Assembly (NCBI RefSeq): GCF_029867415.1
Contig: NW_026705189.1
Location: forward strand, 248,001-312,000
Origin: Vicia villosa
Lineage: Eukaryota; Streptophyta; Magnoliopsida; Fabales; Fabaceae
Length of the DNA stretch: 64,000 bases
Direction of reading: 5' to 3'
A model generated the notes under the pieces. The model was not told where the DNA came from. It ran no database searches and saw nothing but the letters and a program-made list of their open reading frames with translations. How positions within the stretch are numbered: position 1 is the first letter of the stretch; each line of letters starts with the position of its first letter. Of this stretch, positions 1 through 11,136 are shown piece by piece. A program made the position numbers and the translations under genes.

Positions 1-1116
1 GATTTTTTGGTATGCATTTGACCTGATTGAAAAACAGACTATATTTGTGATTTATTTTACCTAATTGTCACGGTATGATATTTGGCATGAGAATCCAGTT
101 AATCATAAGTGTACTCTGTGCTACAACAAGCTACTGGATACAATGTATCTCTATACCAAATATGATAATCAACAAATTGAAGCACATTGTAGGTCTTTTT
201 ATGGACTGTCAAAGGTGAGGTGAGCAGAAAAGCTCTTGTGGCATGGAAGAAGGTATGCACTCCAAAGGATAATGGAGGCCGAAAAATCCCTAACCTGGAA
301 ATCTAAAATCAAGTGCATTTGATCAAGTTGCTCTGAAACATCCAAAGGAAAAGAGATAGCTTATGGATCTAATGGATTCATAGCTATTATGTTAAAGGAG
401 ACACACTGATGAAGGTGCCCATTAAATTTGTCTGCTCTTGGATTCTCAGGAACGTAATGAAATAGAGAGAAATGGTAGAGCGAATGAAAGAGTGGAAACA
501 AGATGAAGAGACTCAAAGATTCAAAAATAAAGTGTTCTACCATGCCCTGATGGAACAACAACAATAGGTCAGGTGGAGGAAGATGTTTTATGAAAATGGA
601 GCAAGGCCACGGGCGCAGTTTATCCTATGGCTTGCTTGCCAGGATAAGCTAGCTACTAAAGCCAGGCTACACAGATTAGACTTAATCGACCACACCATCG
701 GTTTCTTCCGCCAAGAGGAAGAGACACTTAACCATCTATTATTTTGTTGTGCTAAATTCAAACAGATGTGGCTTGAGGTTTGTGTTTGGATGCAGGTAAC
801 ATATGCACCTGCAACGTGGGAAGAAGAAATTAAATAGATTTGTAAGAAAAGCAATGGGAAGAGCGTGAGTGCACATGTCCTTAAAGCTGCTTATACTGAA
901 ACTGTGTATGAATGTTGGAGGCATATGAATGAGGAGATTGAAGCTAGAAATGATAAGAACATAAACATAGGGCGGAAAATTATAGAGATAGTAATACATA
1001 AAATGTGGGAAAAACCCAAAGTAAGGGAGCATGTTGCTCACCTAATGGCTTCATATTTTGATAGTGTTTTTAGGCTGGATCTTAGGATGACCTGGTACCT
1101 AATCGTTTTTTGGTAA
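1..1116 (+). pseudogene. LINE (non-LTR retrotransposon) 3' end with zf-RVT domain, decayed
   Basis: The best-preserved part is a frame from 583 to 1116 interrupted by one stop (TAG, 835-837). It reads as the reverse-transcriptase zinc-binding domain found after the RT of plant LINEs: a Trp-rich start (FILWLACQDKL), a spaced Cys/His set (HLLFCC) and a tail (VLKAAYTETVYECWRHMNEE) like the C-terminal region of these proteins. Upstream, about 225-420, short pieces such as KALVAWKKVCTPKDNGG resemble the end of the LINE RT region but are broken by stops and frameshifts. The window begins inside the element, so its 5' part is not visible. No clean poly-A tail or target duplication is seen. The family assignment comes from motif recognition. 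The copy is clearly non-functional. Confidence 0.75.
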
Positions 1117-1498
1117 ATACAAAATATTTTATTTTCAAATAAATTTTGCATACTTTGGTCCCTACAAAATTATTATGCACATAATTTTAGTATTTGCTGT
1201 TAAAACAGTGTGTATTTTTGAATGATTATTTTGCAAACATGTTTATAACGTTATAAAAAGTTCATTGAAAAAAATTCAAAAATTGATTTCTAAGTCAAGA
1301 TTTTCATTACTTTTATCATTATCTTTTGATATTTAAAAAATTTATATTTAATTCTTCTCATTTTAAAAAATTCTAAAATTTGGTAAATAAATATTTTACA
1401 GTATTCTAAACATGTATATGACAAAAAATTATTCAAATATTTAAAAGTTAAAGGGTAATTAAACAATTTTTGAAATTTTAATAAATAGTATAAACTAA
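1117..1498. other. AT-rich intergenic sequence, no feature seen
   Basis: Low-complexity A/T-rich sequence without a coding frame, repeat end or promoter that I can support. Confidence 0.5.
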
Positions 1499-1901
1499 GG
1501 GTGTGTTTGGTAAAAATAGTGGTTGGCTGATAAGCGAACTAATAGCTTATACCTTATGGCTGATGGCTAATGAGTGATAGCTTATAACTTATATAGCGGA
1601 TGATTGAGATTAATAGCTGATAAGCTAATATAATTGAAGTGTTTAGTAAAAGTAGCGGTTCAACTAACTTATAAATGTAAAATAGCACAAAAGATATTTA
1701 ATACATAATAATTTCATTTTTAATTAAAATAAATTATAAAGAATAAAATTAGGTTTTTGTTCAAATAATAAGGATAAAAAGGAAGGAAATATGATAAATT
1801 ATAAGCTATAAGCTAAAATGCTATTTGAAATAACGTATGAAAAATAAGCTATAAGCTAGCAAAATAAGCTATAAGCTCGTGATGAAAAAACGTCATCAAA
1901 C
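1499..1901. mobile_element. MITE-like repeat (GTGTTTGG / CAAAC ends, ATAAGCT subrepeats)
   Basis: It starts with GGGTGTGTTTGGT and ends near CATCAAACGGGC, an imperfect inverted pair typical of short hAT-like plant MITEs. The interior is rich in repeated ATAAGCT/AGCTTAT words near both ends that can fold back on each other. It has no coding capacity. Its right boundary abuts, within a few bases, the truncated hAT repeat that follows, so the exact end and any target duplication are uncertain. Confidence 0.45.
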
Positions 1902-2202
1902 GGGCTTGCCCGCCTATTTTAATTTATATTTTTTTCATTGTTTTAATAGATTAATAGGTTTTTTTTACCTTTTAATTAAACTTTTCACTTATTTTTTAAA
2001 ACAATTTTTTAGAAAAGAAACTTTTTAACAAATTTTACTTAAAAAAATATTACATATATTTATAAATAAATATATAAAATAAACCATAAAGAATTGGAAT
2101 TACTGGAATTAACTAAAAAAAGAGAGAATTTTGGTGGAGGGGCGGGCTTTGGCGGACTATGACGGGCGGCGGACTTTGGCGGAGCGGGCTTTGCCACCCC
2201 TA
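1902..2202 (+). mobile_element. Truncated hAT-like MITE, same family as 54416-54940
   Basis: The sequence parallels the right half of the complete element at 54416-54940: a CTTGCCYGCC start, a T-rich block, a TTTACTTAAAAA region, then GGCGGGCTTTGGCGG motifs and the terminal TTTGCCACCCCTA. The left half with the TAGGGGTGGCAAA end is missing. It is non-coding. Comparing the two copies within the window defines the family. Confidence 0.7.
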
Positions 2203-2297
2203 ATTGCATCCCATCCTCACCCACCCCTAAATTTATTTTTTATTTACACCTCATATTCCTACTATAAGAGAATTTTGTTTCCTAGTCTATGGTCTCA

Positions 2298-2640
2298 CAC
2301 TACAAGAAATACTGCATTTTGCCAGGGGTTAAACCCCTCACTAAAGGCAAAACCCCCTCACAAATGCACAATTTGCGAGGGGACAGCTTCCCTAGCAAAA
2401 CAGGGGGTCGCAAATCCATTACCGAGGGGATAAACACTTCGCTAATTTGCCAGGGGTTACCCCCCTCGCTAAATGCAAACTCAAAAATCTGCTCTGCAGG
2501 CTACAACAATAGGCACCAGCTAGCAGTCTGCACATTGGCAGACTGCGTCAGATATTTTGCTTGGGGATTAGCCCCTCGCAAAATGCAGGATAAATTTTTT
2601 TGCTTGGGGACTAGCCCCTCGCAAATTGTTTATATTTAAA
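2298..2640. repeat. Left subterminal repeat array of the CACTA element
   Basis: About ten copies, in both orientations, of an 8-12 bp motif around AGGGG / CCCCTC (for example GCCAGGGGTTAAACCCCTCA and GCGAGGGGACAG) occur within 340 bp of the left end. Many pair into short imperfect palindromes. In En/Spm such arrays are binding sites for the TNPA protein and the place where the ends are brought together. That role is inferred here from position and pattern. Confidence 0.75.
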
Positions 2641-2704
2641 AAAAAAAATAGTTTTCAACGTCGTACATAATAATATATATATAAATATAATTATAATATA
2701 ATTT

Positions 2705-2744
<40 letters not shown>

Positions 2745-2912
2745 ATAATTTAAATTAAAACAAAATTATTATAATACATATAATAATTAATATTTAAGCA
2801 AATATATTAAAAATTAAACTCCATACAAAATTACAATAATATTTAAAAATAAGTTCAAAATAATTAACACAAATTGTTCAATACAAATTAAAATAAACTT
2901 AAATATGTAAAT
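2641..2912. other. AT-rich 3' flank of the TNPA-type gene, with a (TA)n run
   Basis: It contains a TA dinucleotide run at about 2711-2741 and other A/T-only sequence. It lies downstream of the stop codon of the minus-strand gene and may hold its 3' UTR and polyadenylation signals. No single signal stands out. Confidence 0.5.
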
Positions 2913-5097
2913 TTAATTATTCCCCCCATTTTGTTCCTCCTCTTCTTCATCAGCTCCTCCATATCCACTAGTTCCTCCAAATCCACCACCACTCATATTT
3001 TGTGAAGCAAAAAACTGATCAAACCTTTGTGACCGCTCATTTGCAATTCGCATTGCTTCTTGGTATTCCTGTGTCTGCCTCCTCATTTCTTCCTGAAATT
3101 CTCTCCTCATTTCTTCCCGTAATTCTCTTTCTCTTCTTTGCATTTCCTCCTGCATCTCTAATTGTTTTCTCTTCATCTCTTCAATTTCCAAATTTCTTGC
3201 TGCTACTTGTTGTGCTGCCTCAGTATTTGCCAAGTTTCTCACAGTTTCAAGCATTTCGGCGGTTAATATAGGTGGAGTGGATGATCCTTCTCCATCAGCA
3301 TACCTCATTTTGAAATCTCTACTACGCCGCTTGATATTTTTGGAATACCCTCCAGTACAATACACTCTCCCATTTTTCTTCTTTCCACCTGAAACCTTAT
3401 ACCAAGTCTGAAAACCAAGACTGGGGTCAACAGGATACCCCGGTGGTGGTTCGGGTATTTCAGGATGCTCTGACAACTTTATGGCAAGTTCTTTATCAAA
3501 ATTCTCCTATAAAAAAATTAAATGTTATCATGATTCAAATAAACTATTACATATAAAAGAAATAAAACTATGTACATATAAAAGAAATAAATAAAATGTA
3601 TTTGATATAAAAGTAACTTACTTGAGTGATTTTTGCGCGCTCGTCAATAAACTCTCCATTTCTCTTGAGATGAGTCTCCATGTGGAGCTCATTAAGAAGT
3701 GGAGTTCTGCCTAATTCTTCACGCTAAATAAGTAAAAAAAAATTAATTATACATAATGAAACATTTAAATAATAGTTTAATAAAAAATTTATAAATTTAT
3801 GTACCATCCTTCGCGCAACTTCAGCCACACTAATGCTTCCCGCTGCATAGTTGCAGCCACCAACTTCAGATGCTCTATTTTTCTTTGCCTGCTCAGATAT
3901 TTCCTTAAACTTATCAGAATTCCAATGATCAACAAGCTGTGGGAATATATCTTCTCCTATCCAACGTGGACGTGTCCCTTTTGCTTCCCATTTAAGTCTA
4001 ACATTCCTCATGGTATCAGAAAATCGAGCAGCACATTTTGTGTGAAAGTTTTCTTTAATCGCGGCCTCATCTCTAACATCCCAAACACAACGCTCCTACA
4101 TTGTTGTATGAATTTAAAAATATTAGATAAAGTAGAATCATGAATATCACAAAAATTAAAAAGGAAATGTCAAAATGAATAAGTAAATTATACCTGAAAT
4201 GCCTGAAACCATTTTTCCCTCTCATCTTCATCTACAGCTCCATAAGACGCCCAAAATTGTGTGTACTTCTCTTTTATAATATTTGTTATGATCGATACTG
4301 CCTGATGTGAGGGAACAATTCTAAACAACAAAATATTCAGTTAGTATTGATTAAATAAAACTCATATTTAAAATATAATATAAAAACACAAAAACTTACG
4401 ATCCTGCATCGGGATAAATGCATAGTCTGCCCTCATGATACTTAATTTTTTGAGTCGTATTTTTTTTCAAAATACGCTTCCTCTTTGTTTGCTCCTCAGC
4501 ACTAGTATCTCCAGGAGCGCTGGTATCTCCAGGAGCACTGGTATCTCCAGGAGCACTGGTATCATCCTCTGAAGGAATGGGTAATGGCATGCTAGATCCA
4601 CCTGTCTCTATATGCATGGGTAATGGCATGCTACCAGATCCACCTGTCCCCATATGCAAGGGTAATGGCATGCTACCAGATCCACCTGTCCCCATATGCA
4701 TGGGTAATGGCATGCTACCAGATCCACCTGTCCCCATATGCAAGGGTAATGGCATGCTACCAGATCCACCTGTCCCCATATGCATGGGTAATGGCATGCT
4801 TGATCCACCTGTCTCTGTAGGAAAATATGTGGGGTAAGAGTATCCAGGAGGACAAAAAAAACCTGATCCAGGGGGCATGGATAGTAATCCAGTGAAAGAT
4901 CCAGACATGGGCGGTGTAGGATGCATAGGCGGTGTAGGATGCATAGGCGGTGTAGGATGCATAGGCGGTGGAGTAGAGCGTGGAGTAGAACGTGGCATAG
5001 GAACGAACATATCTGAGTTAGGAACCTCCTCTACAATGAATCTAGTGCGACGAGGCTTTAGTTGACCCTTACCTTTTTCATCTTTTTTGGGTGGCAT
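2913..5097 (-). CDS. TNPA-type CACTA accessory protein with Transposase_24 (Ptta/En/Spm) domain, 5 exons
   Basis: Proposed exons, minus strand: 5097-4400, 4320-4194, 4095-3805, 3723-3622, 3506-2913, joined at GT..AG sites (donors GTAAGT, GTATAA, GTACAT, GTAAGT). The phases fit and total 1,812 nt, giving 603 residues and a stop. The N-terminus (MPPKKDEKGKGQ) is basic, followed by three low-complexity repeat blocks (HPTPPM, a 14-residue GTGGSGSMPLP unit, APGDTS). Residues about 235-410, spread over exons 2-4, match the plant Transposase_24 domain (EQAKKNRASEVGG, then SVAEVARRM, then a GEFIDERAKITQ end). Exon 5 ends in a long charged coiled coil (about residues 480-560) and a Gly-rich, acidic tail. 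The family binds subterminal motifs and helps transposition. It starts about 220 bp after the transposase gene stops, on the same strand. A frame that seems to start at 3476 is only the middle of exon 5. Confidence 0.85.
4509..4563 (-). repeat. 18-bp coding tandem repeat (APGDTS, about 3 copies)
   Basis: Three near-identical 18-bp units read on the minus strand as Ala-Pro-Gly-Asp-Thr-Ser. They lie in exon 1 of the TNPA-type gene. A single base change separates the units, so they are young. Confidence 0.85.
4580..4818 (-). repeat. 42-bp coding minisatellite, about six units (14 residues each)
   Basis: The 42-bp units encode a 14-residue motif (GTGGSGSMPLPxHM) in exon 1 of the TNPA-type gene. 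The middle units alternate strictly between CAAGGG and CATGGG variants, giving alternating Leu-His and Met-His. A perfect 84-bp higher-order pair is therefore present. The outermost units have lost 3 bp and diverged. Because 42 is divisible by 3, all frames of the array stay open; only the minus-strand frame that continues the gene is meaningful. Confidence 0.9.
4908..4973 (-). repeat. 18-bp coding tandem repeat (HPTPPM, 3-4 copies)
   Basis: Consecutive 18-bp units read on the minus strand as His-Pro-Thr-Pro-Pro-Met in the Pro-rich N-terminus of the TNPA-type protein. Confidence 0.85.
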
Positions 5098-5100
5098 CTT

Positions 5101-5315
5101 TTCCTGTTACACAAGATAATATTTGAAAGATAATTGCACAAGATAATATTATCAAGTTAATATTACATAAGATGATATTTGAAAGTTAATATATTACACA
5201 AGATAATATTTGAAATTTAATATTACACAAGATAATATTTAAAAGTTAATATTACACAAGATACTATTACACATGATAATATGTGAAATACACAAGATAA
5301 TATTACATATTCAAT
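5101..5315 (-). repeat. Intergenic imperfect repeats between the two CACTA genes
   Basis: This 215-bp spacer lies between the transposase stop and the TNPA-type start. It is made largely of degenerate units around ACACAAGATAATATT, recurring seven or eight times at roughly 25-35 bp steps. It would contain the 3' UTR of the first gene and the 5' UTR or promoter of the second, or be part of one long transcript if both are made by alternative splicing as in En/Spm. No TATA box is convincing. Confidence 0.65.
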
Positions 5316-8300
5316 TCATTCATCATCATAATCTTCGTTGTCTTCATCGCATCTGATATTATTGTCTTCAGACTCTCCTAGCTCTTCATGCTCTTCTTCC
5401 ATAGGATTTGTTGACAACAAGATACTTGCGTCAATTTGTTGACCCTCAACTGCAGTATCACACAAACTTACAATCTCCTCAGTTTCAATTACCTCATTAA
5501 CAGGTGAAATCTCATCATGTTGGTATGCAACATCTTCCATTAACTCATCAGTCTCAATGTGACCCATTGGGTTGGACTTGATTACAACACACCATTCTCG
5601 TTTCCGTGGGGTAATTGAAGGATAAGGTACATAATAAACTTGCCTAACATTATGTGCCATAATGAAAGGGTCATACTCTTTGTACTTTCTATCTCTTCGA
5701 ATCTCAACAGTGTTATACTTTTTATCAATTTTTGTTCCTCTAGAAGATGGATCATACCAATCACAATAAAATAAGACAACTTTATTTTCCGAGTCCATAT
5801 AATTATAAACCAACTCGTAAATATGTGTGATAACCCCATAGAAGTCGTCCTCACCACCCTCTGTAACTCCTTTTACGACTACACCACTGTTTACGGTTTT
5901 CTTCCCTACACTCCATTCCTCAGTGTGAAATTTGTAACCGTTTACAAAATATGTGTGCCATTCATTTACACGTTGACTAGGGCCTTCAGACAAATTTCGC
6001 AAATGTATTAAGTCAGGACTTAGTGTAACAATACATGATAATTGCTGCTTAAACCATGTTGAAAAATAGGCATGTGTGTAACCAGTCGATGGTTGTTCGC
6101 CTGTGCTTTGATAATAGTAGGTACCAAATGCCCTATTTCGAAAAGAAAAAAAGGTTAGAGAAGGTAAATCTTAACCAATTAAACAGCACATGATTTAATT
6201 TAAAATATACTTACTCAAGATATGGTTTAACTTCAACGCAGTTAATCAGCACATGAACATGAGCAGATTGCATTTCTTTTTGTGAAAGCCAATGCTCACT
6301 CTTCTTCCCTGCGGGACGGCCTGGACGACCGAAAACTGATAAGGTAAATTGACTTCTTTCACTGAAGTTAACTTCGTTCCTTATGATTCTTGGAGACAAC
6401 ATCATGTGATTGAAATAATGAGAGCAAAAATGTGATGTTTCGCGATGTATATAATGTGCACAAATTGATCCCTCAACTCGTGCCTTATTTTTAACTGATC
6501 GCTTTGAATCACCCATGAATCGTTCAAATGGATACATCCATCTATATTGAACAGGTCCACCTAGAAAAGCTTCATAAGCAAGATGCACAGGGAGATGCTC
6601 CATAGAATCAAAGAAACCTGGCGGGAATATTTGCTCCAACTTGCAAAGAATGACAGGAATATTTCGGTCCAATTTAATGATGTCGTCTACTCTTAAAGTT
6701 GAAGCACAAATGTCTCTAAAAAATTGACTGATCTCAGTAAGTGGATTAAGCACATTCTTGGGTAGTGAACTGAATGCAATTGGAAGTAATCGTTCCATGA
6801 AAATATGACAATCGTGACTTTTCATTCCATGCAATTTCCCAGTGTTGGCGTCAGCACATCTTGCCAGGTTAGAAGAATAACCATCAGGCATCCTCAATTC
6901 ATTTAACCACCGACATACAGCTTTTGCTTCTTGGGGAGTAAGAGTGTAACAAGCCTTGGGTTTTAATAATTTTCCGTTTGGTCGAGGTTTCAACTCCAAT
7001 TCTTTTCGATTACAATAAAGTTCCATGTCTTTCCTAGCCTTCTCATTGTCTTTTGTCTTCTCATTATCCATCACCGTGTTAAGCACATTATCAAAAAAGT
7101 TCTTCTCAATATGCATAACATCAAGATTATGACGCAATAAATTATCCTTCCAATAAGGGAGGTCCCAAAAGATACTTCTTTTTGTCCAATTGTGGTCAAC
7201 CCCATATCCTTTAATTCTACGTGCTTCACCATAGTCTGTGAATTTTGGTAGGTCACAAACATTATTCCATACTTGAGTCGATGACAATCGAGGGGGAGGT
7301 AGATCTTTTACTTTTATTCCTTTTCTAAAAGCATCTTTATTCCTTCTAAATTCATGGTTGGTAGGTAAGAACCTACGATGACAGTCAAACCACGAACTTT
7401 TCCCACCAAAGTCCAAAGTAAACGCTTTTGTGTGATTCATGCAATGCGGACATCCCATTTTACCATGTGTACCCCATCCAGACAACATGCCATATGCAGG
7501 AAAGTCATTAATTGTCCACATCAAAGCCGCTCGCATATTAAAATTTTGTTTACGAGACACATCATAAGTCCACGCTCCCACCCACAGCCTCTTGAGATCA
7601 TCAATTAAAGGTTGCAAATAAACATCGATTCCAGCCTTTGGACTCGACGGTCCCGGAATGATGCATGTCAAAAACATGTAAGGTTTCGTCATGCACATCT
7701 CAGGAGGGAGATTGTACGGGGTAACAATAACTGGCCAACAAGAATATGCATTTCCTGAAAAATTATAAGGAGTGAAACCATCTGAGCATAATCCAAGTCG
7801 GACATTCCTAGGTTCAAGTGCAAACTCAGGATGAACTCTATCAAAGTGTTTCCATGCCTCGCCATCAGATGGATGTCGCATCATGCCTGAACTAATTCTG
7901 TTTGTATGGTGCCATGCCATTTGGCTTGCACTGTGCATTGATGCAAACATTCTTTGCAACCTAGGTATTATTGGTAGATAGAACATAGATTTCGCTGCAA
8001 CGCGATTTTGCCTTTGGTCAACTCCTTTACTGCTAACTAAATACCTCGGACTCTCGCAAAACTTACATTCCTCCAATTCCCCATCATTTGTACCAAACTC
8101 GTTGTCATAAAACAACATGCAACCTCTAATGCAACAATCAATCTTTTTAACTTCTAATCCCAACTTCGACACCACCCTTTTTGCATCATAATAACTTGTA
8201 GGCATGTTTTCTTTCACAGGAGTCGCGTCCAACATCAATCTCGCAAAGAATTCTAAACACTGATCAGGAACATTCCAATTTGATTTCGCAGCCAAAAGTC

Positions 8301-8880
8301 TCACACACATTGATAGCTTAGAGTCAGAAGACCCCTCAAACAATGGTATATTTATTTCTTTCAACAGCTGATAAAACCTTTGAGCTTTCTCATTCGGGAG
8401 TTCTTCTCCATCTAAGTCTTGTGGTTCATCATACGCCACATTCACCCCTAATGCGTCAGTGAACATCTCCTCGACGAGATTAAATTGCTCCTGGCACTGC
8501 ATATGTGATGAACTACTCCCTGGATCAACTCTATTTATATCTGGTTCTATATGTGTTTGACTGCTAGAAGCCTCTCTATTCATCTCCTGCATTGTTTCCC
8601 CATTAGATGTCCAAACCCAGTAATTTGGCCTAAAACCCACTCTCTCCAAGTGACGCTTCACTTCACTAGGGTCACTAATAATATTTCTGCAACCACACTT
8701 TAAACACGGACACCTTACCCCTCCTTCCCTGCGACAACATTCTTGAGCAAACGCATACGAGAGAAACGCGGCAACTCCTTCCATAAAAAGTGGTTTAAGC
8801 CCACGTCGTCCAGGAAACATTCTATCATACATCCAACTACGATAGAATTGGTAATGTTCCATACTGCACATGTGAATCAT
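5316..8880 (-). CDS. TNP2-type CACTA transposase (TNPD-like), 2 exons, intact frame
   Basis: Exon 1 is 8880-6215 and exon 2 is 6132-5316. They are separated by an 82-bp intron with donor GTAAGT and acceptor AAATAG; the split Glu codon keeps the frame. The 3,483 nt give 1,160 residues and a stop. Domains in order: an N-terminal transposase-associated zinc domain (about residues 7-95; C57, C59, C62, C64, H77), the TNP2/Transposase_21 catalytic region (about 230-600, with SDGFTPY at 366-372, NDFPAYGMLSGWGTHG and CPHC at 458-480, and HNLDVMHIEKN at 584-594), DUF4218 (about 655-775) and, in exon 2, DUF4216 (FYGVITHIYEL...). This is the usual TNPD order and length. It cuts and joins the element ends in the nucleus. 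The true start could be the Met at 8862, as a CAG splice-acceptor-like triplet lies just before it. Confidence 0.92.
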
Positions 8881-10460
<1,580 letters not shown>

Positions 10461-10669
10461 CTTAGAGGAAGTAGAGGAGAAATTTTACCTGTAAATTATG
10501 ATGTTGTTGGTTGAGATGAATGAGATTTGAGATGAATGGGGTTGTGAGGAAGAAGAAGATAAATGGGGTTGTGAGATGAATGGGTATTTTGGTTAAAGGA
10601 AGAAGAAGATAAATATGTAGGTTTGAAATGGGTAACGTTCGGAAACAGAGAAGATGAAGTAAATGCGTG

Positions 10670-11133
10670 CACATGGGGTCAGACATCAGCGAGGGGCAGC
10701 CCCACGGAAAAGAAACGGTCAAAGGGGGCGTGGGGTGACCCCTCGCAAATTTCACCTTGAAAATAGAGACTGCACGCGCAGTCTGTTTGCGCCAGTTAAT
10801 GAGACAGTACTGTCTTTTTTCCGAGGGGCTACCCCTCGCTAAAATCTGTACTTTTTTTTCCTTGGGGTTATCCCCTCGCTAAATTCTGTACTAGTTGCAG
10901 AATGAATTTTATTTTTGGCGCCACTTTAGTTTGCTTGGGGTATCCCCTCGCAATGCAAATTTTCAAAATCAAAATTTCCCTCATCTCCTATTTGCGAGGG
11001 GTCTCCCCTAGGTATGCGTATTTGTTTTTAAATTGTGTTTTGCGAGGGGCTTAACCCCAAGCAACGTTATTTTTTTGCGTGAAGGTATACCCCTGGCTAA
11101 ATCCCCTGGCTATTTCAAAGATTTCTTGTAGTG
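10670..11133. repeat. Right subterminal repeat array of the CACTA element
   Basis: More than ten copies of GCGAGGGG/CCCCTCGC-type motifs in both orientations occupy the last 460 bp before the right terminal repeat, mirroring the array at the left end. One stretch (TGCACGCGCAGT) is shared with the non-autonomous element at 56018-57793. Confidence 0.8.
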
Positions 11134-11136
11134 TCA

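Noticed and set aside
4577..4837. Long open frames in several phases over the 42-bp array
   Set aside because: The repeat length is divisible by three and lacks stops in all phases, so the other frames are by-products of the TNPA-type exon.
10462..10755. Minus-strand frame upstream of the transposase gene
   Set aside because: Low-complexity Leu/Pro/His-rich translation within the CACTA non-coding end, no domain. I considered a first exon but saw no convincing splice link to 8880.
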